64,000 nt of DNA from an uncultured Roseovarius sp. (GTDB taxonomy: Bacteria; Pseudomonadota; Alphaproteobacteria; Rhodobacterales; Rhodobacteraceae), in the NCBI GenBank assembly GCA_947499555.1, contig CANMOU010000002.1, positions 445,001 through 509,000 of the forward strand, given 5' to 3'. Under the pieces are notes generated by a model. That model had not been told where the DNA came from, did no database searches, and worked only from the letters and a program-made list of their open reading frames with translations. Each line of letters opens with the position of its first letter. Position 1 is the stretch's first letter. Below are positions 58,438 through 64,000 of the stretch, piece by piece. A program made the position numbers and the translations under genes.

Positions 58438-59940
58438 TCAGTTTCCTCTGGTTCCGCACTGTTCAGAAAGGCAGCTAAGGCTGCCCACATGTGTGGGCAA
58501 TTTATGCAAAAGGCGCAAAAGCGCCATAGGCTTAAGGAACTGATTCATGTCAAGTATTCTGACAAACAACAGCGCGATGGTTGCTCTGCAAACATTGCGC
58601 TCCATCAACAAAAACCTGGCGATGGCCCAAAACGAAATCTCGACGGGCAAAACCATTGAGTCGGCGAAGGATAACGCGACGGTCTGAATGACTTTGGCGT
58701 TGGACGAATAGGCTCTCTGCGTCTGGATCATATCTGTGAGTTCAGCCGCGACATCGGTGGCCGATTCCTCTCTGGCAAAGGAAACGATGTCACCAGTTGG
58801 ACCATCGCCTGCATCCCAGAGAAAAAATGTGCCGCTGTCAGGTGAGGGGAGATATGTCTGCTGATCCATTGCGACCATCCCATTGGGGTTGGGCAAATCA
58901 ACCAAAGGCACCTGATAGATGATGCGGGTTATGCCAGTGTCAAAAGAGGCATGAACAAAGCCGTTCTCGTCAACTTCCGCGGCAATCATGTTTCCAACCG
59001 GTGAGCCATCTTTGAAAATCGACAAGGGCGCGAAGCTGTCAGAGAGTTGTGTCAAGCCGTTGGAGGCGCCCAGATTGCCAATGTTGATTTCCATCGGGCC
59101 GCCATCAACGTTGACAACAATTGTTCCTTGCGCGGGGTCATAAGTGCCACCGGATATGGTCGCGACGTTCAGCAAGGTCCCCCCTGATGTGCGCGAGTCA
59201 TCAAAAGTTAAAGTGTATTCCCCGATCACAGCACCGCTCTGTGCGGAATCAGTGACAATCATCGTCCATTCATTGCTTGATCCCGATGCCGGAATTGTTG
59301 GCGCAAATTCAATAAGAACGTTCTCTGATTTTCCAAGGTTGTCGAAATACTCAACGGAAAGGCGCTGCGAGTCGCCCGATGCCGTGGAGTCAGTTTCCGT
59401 TGCCGGCAGATTGACACCAAGGTCGATGCGCGTCGTCGGCTCCCCGGTGAGCTGGTTCACATTAATCTGAACCGGTTGCAGACCATCGCTCGTGTCTCGC
59501 GGAAATTCCGGAACGGTACCGTCAGGATTTGCCGGCCACCCCAAAAGCACGAGACCGGATTCTGTTACCAGTTGGCCACTCGCGTCGGTACGGAAGGATC
59601 CCGTCGTTGTGAGAAACATCTGGTATGCGCCATTGGCAACTTCGACCTCGCTTGCCAGCGCGACAGGCAACATGCCCCTTCCCCTGACCGCGAGATCGGT
59701 TGCGTTGGAGGTTGAGACCAGTGAACCACGCTCATCAATCAAACGCTGCGTGCTCGAACGGACACCCCCGGCGGAATAGCTGCCGCCACTTGACGAGATA
59801 ACCATCGACTGAAAATCCGCTTCGACCCGCTTATAACCATAAGTCGCCGAATTCGCGATGTTATCCGATATTGCGCCAAGCCGGGTTGCATTCGCGTTCA
59901 GGCCTGCAACACTTGCATTCAACGCGGAAGAAATTGTCAT
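58438..59940 (-). CDS. flgE: Flagellar hook protein FlgE with foreign C-terminal tail (3' end lost)
   Basis: The 500-residue frame is a chimera. About residues 1-418 are a normal hook protein: it starts MTISSALNASVAGLNANATR, then IANSATYGYKR, and the C-terminal D0 helix begins ELTDMIQTQRAYSSNAKVIQ. After TV, at about 58687, the expected ending is gone and the frame reads antisense through the flagellin fragment and its leader, adding about 82 unrelated residues. The D0 helix is therefore truncated, so the product should not form a hook. motB lies upstream on the same strand, and the FlgK, FlgL and FlgI genes that normally follow are absent. Confidence 0.85.
   Translation of the reverse strand: MTISSALNASVAGLNANATRLGAISDNIANSATYGYKRVEADFQSMVISSSGGSYSAGGVRSSTQRLIDERGSLVSTSNATDLAVRGRGMLPVALASEVEVANGAYQMFLTTTGSFRTDASGQLVTESGLVLLGWPANPDGTVPEFPRDTSDGLQPVQINVNQLTGEPTTRIDLGVNLPATETDSTASGDSQRLSVEYFDNLGKSENVLIEFAPTIPASGSSNEWTMIVTDSAQSGAVIGEYTLTFDDSRTSGGTLLNVATISGGTYDPAQGTIVVNVDGGPMEINIGNLGASNGLTQLSDSFAPLSIFKDGSPVGNMIAAEVDENGFVHASFDTGITRIIYQVPLVDLPNPNGMVAMDQQTYLPSPDSGTFFLWDAGDGPTGDIVSFAREESATDVAAELTDMIQTQRAYSSNAKVIQTVALSFADSMVLPVEISFWAIARFLLMERNVCRATIALLFVRILDMNQFLKPMALLRLLHKLPTHVGSLSCLSEQCGTRGN
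58470..58525 (+). promoter_or_regulatory. Three hairpins in the flagellin leader
   Basis: Within 56 bases ahead of the flagellin start are three inverted repeats: GGCAGC-TAAG-GCTGCC (58470-58485), the perfect palindrome GCCCACATGTGTGGGC (58483-58498) and GGCGC-AAAA-GCGCC (58512-58525). The first two share GCC, so they are mutually exclusive. This suits post-transcriptional control of flagellin mRNA, such as the FlbT system of Caulobacter. No firm promoter was found upstream. Confidence 0.55.
58547..58687 (+). pseudogene. Flagellin 5' fragment (fliC-like), truncated
   Basis: This is a 46-codon fragment with the highly conserved flagellin N-terminus: it starts MSSILTNNSAMVALQTLRSI and continues through MAQNEISTGKTIESAKDN, then stops right after NATV. 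In an intact flagellin the sequence would go on as WAIS and so on for several hundred residues. AAGGAAC (58534-58540) is a fitting ribosome binding site. The break coincides with the 3' end of the opposite-strand flgE. The remainder of the gene is not in the window. It could not give a functional filament. Confidence 0.9.
58675..58690. other. Rearrangement junction joining fliC 5' part to flgE 3' part head-on
   Basis: The reading of flagellin homology on the plus strand ends at NATV (58684). Hook-protein homology on the minus strand ends at VIQTV just beyond it. The two coding ends therefore meet within a few bases around CGACGGTCTGAATG. No insertion sequence, repeat or att-like sequence lies at the join. 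Confidence 0.85.
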
Positions 59941-59952
59941 GGATACGCCTTT

Positions 59953-59983
59953 CTGCTGTACCGATTACGTTTCGGCACAGCAG
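59953..59983 (-). promoter_or_regulatory. Hairpin in the flgE leader
   Basis: CTGCTGT (59953-59959) pairs with ACAGCAG (59977-59983), with an inner CCG/CGG extension. It lies 13 bases before the flgE start on the transcribed strand, with AGAAAGG as the ribosome binding site beside it. A role in mRNA control is possible but unproven. Confidence 0.4.
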
Positions 59984-60083
59984 TAGGGCTCTCAATTTAA
60001 CAGCGGGCTAACAAATAAAATTTGCAGTACTTATCGAAAACCACGACCAACGCCACGGCAAGCCTTTGCTGGCTGCTTTCCGA

Positions 60084-60950
60084 TCACTCTCTGAGCAAGA
60101 TGATTTCCAGTCGATTATTCCGAACGGACATCGGATCATCCACGATGGGCTCATTGTCCGCATGGCCGGTAACCCTGGTTACCCGGTCACTCGCGAGCTT
60201 AGCCTGTTCAAGAAGCTCCCTCATCCTGTCGGCTCTGGCGACTGACAGAGCCCAAACGGGATCTGACTTGACGACAATCGGCGACGCACGCGTATGGGCC
60301 TCAACGGCAACAGAATTCTCAACCAGACCAGAAACGTTTGCGATGAGACCCGCCAATTCGACTAACAGGGGTGTTTCCTGATCTGTTTCCCTCTCAAACA
60401 GCACAGCCTCACCGCGATCAAAGACTTCGATTATGAGACCCTCATCAGTCACCCGGGTGACGATATGGCGAAGCGATGACTTTGACACCGAGCTTTCGCC
60501 GCTTTTCCCGGCAAGAATCTCGTCAATCGTTTCCTTAGCCTGGACAAGATGATCCGGACGTTCCTCTTTCGCCATTTCCGGATTGGTGCCGTCATCCTGT
60601 ACCCCTATCTCTCCTCGCGCCTGGCGGCCCTCAGTGGGGCGCATATGAGTCGCACCGGTCCCGTTTTGTGGCAAAACCACTTCCGAGAAAACACTCTCGC
60701 CACCGAAATCTCCGTCGCCGCCACCTGATATCCGGCTTACCGGAATGGTTGGGCTGAAGTAATCAGCAATCCCTTTTCTTTGTTTCTCGGTCGTTGCATT
60801 CAAAAGCCACATCAAAAGGAAAAACGCCATCATCGCCGTAACGAAATCTGCGTAGGCCACCTTCCAGGCGCCACCATGGTGACCGTCACCGCCGGTAACC
60901 TTTTTCTTCTTGATTATGACTGGCGCAACGTTGTCGCCAGACCCACTCAT
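60084..60950 (-). CDS. motB: Flagellar motor stator protein MotB
   Basis: This 288-residue inner-membrane protein anchors the stator to peptidoglycan. The single membrane segment with the ion-binding Asp is WKVAYADFVTAMMAFFLL. The OmpA-like peptidoglycan-binding domain is C-terminal (VAVEAHTRASPIVV, RVTGHADNEPIV, RNNRLEIILL). I chose ATG 60950 because GGTGGTGAG precedes it. It lies 143 bases upstream of flgE on the same strand, as expected for this flagellar cluster, and no motA is in the window. Confidence 0.9.
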   Translation of the reverse strand: MSGSGDNVAPVIIKKKKVTGGDGHHGGAWKVAYADFVTAMMAFFLLMWLLNATTEKQRKGIADYFSPTIPVSRISGGGDGDFGGESVFSEVVLPQNGTGATHMRPTEGRQARGEIGVQDDGTNPEMAKEERPDHLVQAKETIDEILAGKSGESSVSKSSLRHIVTRVTDEGLIIEVFDRGEAVLFERETDQETPLLVELAGLIANVSGLVENSVAVEAHTRASPIVVKSDPVWALSVARADRMRELLEQAKLASDRVTRVTGHADNEPIVDDPMSVRNNRLEIILLRE

Positions 60951-61085
60951 CTCACCACCTAACACTCTCGCCCCAAGGCGTTGTTAACACATTGAACCTT
61001 ATCGACGTCTTAACTTTTTAATTTGCAATAGCTGTATTTTCCTTAAATAAATCAAATATATAAGAAAATTTTATTGACTTGGTCT

Positions 61086-61114
61086 TTGGCCTTTTTGCGG
61101 GACTGATGTAATAT
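61086..61114 (+). promoter_or_regulatory. Possible promoter for a small RNA
   Basis: TTGGCC (61086-61091) and TAATAT (61109-61114) are separated by 17 bases. The -35 box is only a partial match. The upstream DNA (61005-61080) is unusually AT-rich, as for an UP element. Confidence 0.4.
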
Positions 61115-61120
61115 CCTGTC

Positions 61121-61224
61121 ATCGGGTCAGTAGGCCGATGCCAAATCCAGAACGCGTGTGGTGAGTAGGGAGCACGTGGGGTAAAGGAGGGTGTCGGTAC
61201 GTCCCACTGGCACCCTCCTTTTTC
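61121..61224 (+). ncRNA. Candidate small RNA in the motB to DUF1761 gap
   Basis: A roughly 104-base transcript is suggested by the promoter-like pair at 61086-61114 and the strong terminator at 61183-61223. No coding gene lies on this strand between them; the only ATG-led frame, MPNPERVW, is eight codons. No known sRNA family was recognised. It could instead be the leftover end of a deleted gene. Confidence 0.4.
61183..61223 (+). terminator. Strong rho-independent terminator
   Basis: AAAGGAGGGTG (61183-61193) pairs with CACCCTCCTTT (61211-61221), extendable by two further pairs into the loop. It is followed by more T residues on the plus strand. No gene on the plus strand explains it. Confidence 0.85.
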
Positions 61225-61239
61225 ATTGGAGGTCAATTG

Positions 61240-61635
61240 CTAAAACAGAGTCAAAACAAGGCCAATAATGGCGCACCCGAAAGTCGCGTAGCCACCGTCA
61301 ATCAAGGTTAGTCTGAAGGGTCGGCCAGCGAAGCCATTGTTGATCATGATCCACGGGCTGGCAAGAAAGAGCCCAATTCCCAGTCCTGACACGAGGCCTT
61401 TGCCAGTAGTCTCGATGCCGCCCAGCTCAAAGATATGGCGCATCATGCCGGCAACGAGAATAGCCGCAACGAAAGCGAGAATAAATGGCACGGGGTTGCC
61501 GCTGTTTTCCGGACGACCGTCCGGGCCTTTCCTGACACCCGCAGCTTCCATCCATGCGTTTGCCAAAGTCATGTACCAAACCGTTCCAAAAGCATAACTC
61601 GCAACAGCGGCCGCTAAGACGTTCAAAAATTCCAT
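61240..61635 (-). CDS. DUF1761 membrane protein
   Basis: This 131-residue protein has four membrane segments: LNVLAAAVASYAFGTVWY, VPFILAFVAAILVAGMM, GLVSGLGIGLFLASPWIM and YATFGCAIIGLVLTLF. The family is DUF1761, of unknown function. The start is preceded by GGAGAAAC. It follows the EVE-domain gene on the same strand after a 53-base spacer. Confidence 0.82.
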   Translation of the reverse strand: MEFLNVLAAAVASYAFGTVWYMTLANAWMEAAGVRKGPDGRPENSGNPVPFILAFVAAILVAGMMRHIFELGGIETTGKGLVSGLGIGLFLASPWIMINNGFAGRPFRLTLIDGGYATFGCAIIGLVLTLF

Positions 61636-61688
61636 GATGTTTCTCCAAGACTTTTTTGGACGAGTTTCCCTTACTCGGAGAAAGAGTG

Positions 61689-62108
61689 CTAGTCAGAAAT
61701 ACCTGCCAGCGCGCAGACGACGGCCCACTCGTCCTTCGTGACTGGCTGCACGGATAAACGAGAGTTCCTGACCAAAACCATGTCTGCAAGCCGTGGGTCG
61801 GCTTTGATCATTTCCAGAGTTACAGGTGTCTTGACAGGCCACAGCGCCTTGATGTCCACGCATTCCCAGCGCTCATCATCTGTGGTGCTATCAGGATGGG
61901 CCTCAGCGATAACTTCAACCAAGCCGACGACGGCTTTTTCAGTTTGACTATGATAGAAAAACCCTCGGTCGCCGATTTTCATTTCCCGCATGAAGTTTCG
62001 CGCCTGGTAGTTGCGGACGCCGTCCCATTCTTCGCCTTGCTCACCTTTGCCCATCTGCTGCGACCAACTCCAGGTGGAAGGTTCAGATTTGAAAAGCCAA
62101 TAGCGCAA
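61689..62108 (-). CDS. EVE domain-containing protein
   Basis: This 139-residue protein has the EVE/PUA-like fold that binds modified bases in DNA or RNA. Diagnostic segments are MRYWLFKSEPSTWSW, WDGVRNYQARNFMREMKIGD and GFFYHSQTEKAVVGLVEV. Residues WDGVRNYQARN form part of the base-binding pocket. It is three bases downstream of the YciI-like gene, in one operon with gpsA and tsaD. The ligand is unknown. Confidence 0.92.
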   Translation of the reverse strand: MRYWLFKSEPSTWSWSQQMGKGEQGEEWDGVRNYQARNFMREMKIGDRGFFYHSQTEKAVVGLVEVIAEAHPDSTTDDERWECVDIKALWPVKTPVTLEMIKADPRLADMVLVRNSRLSVQPVTKDEWAVVCALAGISD

Positions 62109-62111
62109 GGA

Positions 62112-62381
62112 TCAGATCACTTTCTTCCAAGGAATTAAATCAACCTTCTCAAAAAGACCTGCCTTTGCATAGGGGTCAGCATCCGCCCAGTCTTTTGCCG
62201 TCGACATGTCGTCGACCTCTAGAATGACAAGTGAGCCGATCATCTCGCCACTGTCACTCAAAAGAGGACCCGCCTGGGATACGATATTGGTCGTCTTCAG
62301 GTATTCAATATGAGCATCGCGATTATCGAGCCGCGTTTGCAGTGCACCGGCTTTGTCGCGAGCAATTAGAGCAACGAGCAT
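62112..62381 (-). CDS. YciI-like protein
   Basis: This 89-residue ferredoxin-like-fold protein carries the YciI pattern: an early conserved His (NRDAHIEYLK) and a later Asp (DADPYAKAGLFEKVD), the pair proposed as the active site. It starts immediately after the gpsA stop. Its activity is unknown; the family includes a dehydrochlorinase-like enzyme. Confidence 0.88.
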   Translation of the reverse strand: MLVALIARDKAGALQTRLDNRDAHIEYLKTTNIVSQAGPLLSDSGEMIGSLVILEVDDMSTAKDWADADPYAKAGLFEKVDLIPWKKVI

Positions 62382-63341
62382 TCATTCTTCCTTCAATGGT
62401 CTGGATAGAAGCATATCCATCGCTTCATGCACATTCAATTTACCCTCGACGAGCGCACAAACGACGGAAGTCACCGGAAGGTCAAAGCCTTGTGATTGCG
62501 CAAGATGATGCATGGCACGAGCGGTTGCTGCACCTTCTACCGTGATGCTTGGATCAAAGGTTTCGCCTCGACCAATACTTTGGCCATATCTGTAATTGCG
62601 CGATTTATCGGACGTGCATGTCAAGACAAGATCGCCAAAGCCCGAAAGGCCGACCAATGTCTTGTCGCTTGCGCCATCGGATGTCGCCACTCGAACAATC
62701 TCGGCAAATCCACGCGTCATCAACGCGGCACGTGCGCTTTCCCCCAAACCTGCGCCCATGGCCGCTCCGCAGGCGATTGCAATGACATTTTTCAGGGCAC
62801 CACCATACTCGGCGCCTCGGGCATCGGTCGTCCGGTACACCCTCATGTTTGGGGTGCTCAGTCGAGACTGAAGGTCAATTCCCACAGGGTCATCAACACA
62901 GGCCAGCGTCAATGCTGTGGGCAGTCCGCGAGCCACGTCGACGGCAAAAGATGGGCCGGTCAGGATCGCCGAGACGCCCTTTGGTCGAACTTGCAAAATA
63001 ATCTGAGTTGCTGTCAGACCAGAGCCAAGCTCGATGCCTTTGCAACACGCAACCAATATAGCATCCTGAAGATCCTCACGATGTGCTTGAAGAAACGTTC
63101 GAAGTTGCTGCATCGGCACTGCCAACAGAACAGGTTCTGCGGCGGCTGGTGCCTCAAGTTCCGATGTTACCGTCAGATTTTTCGGCAGTTCGACGTCCGG
63201 GAGCCGCTTGGTATTCTCTCGGTTCCTTTGCATTTCAAAAGCGTAATCTGGGTCCCGGCACCAAAGCGTAACCGGCCCGTTTTGAGCCAGCGAAACCGCG
63301 AGGGCCGTACCATAGGCCCCAGCTCCGAGTACCACCGTCAT
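62382..63341 (-). CDS. gpsA: Glycerol-3-phosphate dehydrogenase [NAD(P)+]
   Basis: This 319-residue cytosolic enzyme makes sn-glycerol 3-phosphate from dihydroxyacetone phosphate for phospholipid synthesis. The nucleotide-binding motif [15 protein letters not shown] opens the protein. Further motifs are [26 protein letters not shown] and the catalytic Lys region [13 protein letters not shown]. Its start overlaps the tsaD stop (ATGA), and the yciI-like gene follows directly. Confidence 0.96.
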   Translation of the reverse strand: MTVVLGAGAYGTALAVSLAQNGPVTLWCRDPDYAFEMQRNRENTKRLPDVELPKNLTVTSELEAPAAAEPVLLAVPMQQLRTFLQAHREDLQDAILVACCKGIELGSGLTATQIILQVRPKGVSAILTGPSFAVDVARGLPTALTLACVDDPVGIDLQSRLSTPNMRVYRTTDARGAEYGGALKNVIAIACGAAMGAGLGESARAALMTRGFAEIVRVATSDGASDKTLVGLSGFGDLVLTCTSDKSRNYRYGQSIGRGETFDPSITVEGAATARAMHHLAQSQGFDLPVTSVVCALVEGKLNVHEAMDMLLSRPLKEE

Positions 63342-64000
63342 GCCTTGGCACCTTTCTTGCCGCCACCGATCAAGGTCTCGCTTTTTGTATCAAGCGGCCA
63401 TCTGGGTCGCGCGGCAAGAGACATGTCGGAGCGGATGCCTGCGTGATATTGCTCCGCTCCGGCGTAGGCAATCATCGCCGCGTTATCGGTACAAAGTGCG
63501 AGAGGTGGCGCAACGAACTTCACCTCCATCTCCTCACACATAAGCTCCAACTTCGCACGGATAGATGCATTTGACGCGACCCCACCCGCCACCGAAAGAA
63601 CCGGGTTTTCGCCTAAGTCTTTCATGGTCGATGCAAGTGCACGGCGTGTTTTTTCTGTCAAGACATCCGCAACCGCCGCCTGAAAGCTGGCGCAAAGATC
63701 TGATCGAGCCTCTTTCGGAATCCCACCCTGAGCGTCAATAATCCTATCTCGCGCTCGAATGATTGCGGTCTTCAGACCGGAAAAAGACATATCGCATCCT
63801 GGTCTGTCCAATAGTGGGCGCGGAAAGCTGAACTTGCGTGGATCGCCTGCTGCGGCTTCTTTTTCGATCGAGGGGCCGCCGGGTTGCGACAGGCCCAGGA
63901 TTCGCGCGGATTTGTCGAATGCCTCTCCTGGTGCATCGTCAATGGTTCCGCCAAGCCTGGTGAAGCTCGTAGGGCCGCTCACAAACAGCAACTGACAATG
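63338..64000 (-). CDS. tsaD: tRNA N6-adenosine threonylcarbamoyltransferase (partial, 5' end outside window)
   Basis: The 3' part (about 220 codons) of the TsaD gene. TsaD makes the t6A37 modification of ANN-decoding tRNAs. The frame is open to the edge of the window, where [18 protein letters not shown] continues the family segment with SGGH. Other parts are [29 protein letters not shown] and [15 protein letters not shown]. The N-terminal metal-binding HxxxH lies outside the window. It is coupled to gpsA by a four-base overlap. Confidence 0.95.
   Translation of the reverse strand, partial: HCQLLFVSGPTSFTRLGGTIDDAPGEAFDKSARILGLSQPGGPSIEKEAAAGDPRKFSFPRPLLDRPGCDMSFSGLKTAIIRARDRIIDAQGGIPKEARSDLCASFQAAVADVLTEKTRRALASTMKDLGENPVLSVAGGVASNASIRAKLELMCEEMEVKFVAPPLALCTDNAAMIAYAGAEQYHAGIRSDMSLAARPRWPLDTKSETLIGGGKKGAKA

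Noticed and set aside
61139-61165. Leader peptide MPNPERVW before the terminator, as in an amino-acid attenuator
   Set aside because: It has no run of a regulatory amino acid, no good ribosome binding site, and no biosynthetic gene downstream on that strand.
62496-63446. 316-codon plus-strand frame opposite gpsA
   Set aside because: It is an antisense shadow; gpsA carries all family motifs.

Overview
The window is a gene-dense chromosomal segment of an alphaproteobacterium, almost certainly a Rhodobacterales (Roseobacter-group) species. Evidence: a soxBDAG sarcosine oxidase operon, the dnaA-dnaN-recF-gyrB block next to rpsT, a heparinase II/III-like gene between an rsmB-like gene and purH, DUF3035 and DUF2233 proteins, and a lateral flagellar cluster with short rod-binding and FlgN-like genes. 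This placement rests on recognised gene families and order; no database search was run. No tRNA, rRNA, CRISPR array, prophage or insertion sequence was seen.

Layout. 1-5798: 3' part of a sarcosine oxidase operon (soxB partial, soxD, soxA, soxG) followed by a GlxA/AraC-type regulator. 5807-30873: mostly housekeeping genes: an 822-residue acidic protein of unknown function, thiamine pyrophosphokinase, L-serine dehydratase, a GST, rpiA, gor, hflKC with a DUF2065 gene, a DegP/Do protease, a DUF1643 gene overlapping truB, a DUF2233 gene, rbfA, dapB, an SDHAF4-like small protein, an RNA m5C methyltransferase, a heparinase-like protein, purH, lspA, a DUF3035 lipoprotein and a pair of M16 peptidases.

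30866-39699 is the main accessory island. It holds seven minus-strand genes (HyuA, HyuB, a HisC-like aminotransferase, a maleate isomerase/Asp-Glu racemase-like protein, an MmgE/PrpD protein, a D-2-hydroxyacid dehydrogenase and a DapA-family lyase). Five successive 4-base start/stop overlaps join the first six. It looks like one complete catabolic or salvage pathway with an unknown substrate.

39917-55184: gyrB, a LysE exporter, an RlaP-like nucleotidyltransferase, recF, dnaN, dnaA and rpsT, then a divergent LysR / SHMT-fold gene pair, an enoyl-CoA hydratase, mutM, ubiE and ubiB.

55195-60950: flagellar genes (flgD, fliK, a rod-binding protein, a FlgN-like chaperone, motB). Here the 5' end of a flagellin gene runs head-on into the 3' end of flgE at about 58680. 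Both genes are broken, which marks either a genuine inversion breakpoint or a chimeric assembly. 60951-64000: an AT-rich gap with a strong terminator and a possible small RNA, then a DUF1761 membrane protein, an EVE-domain protein, a YciI-like protein, gpsA and the 3' part of tsaD.
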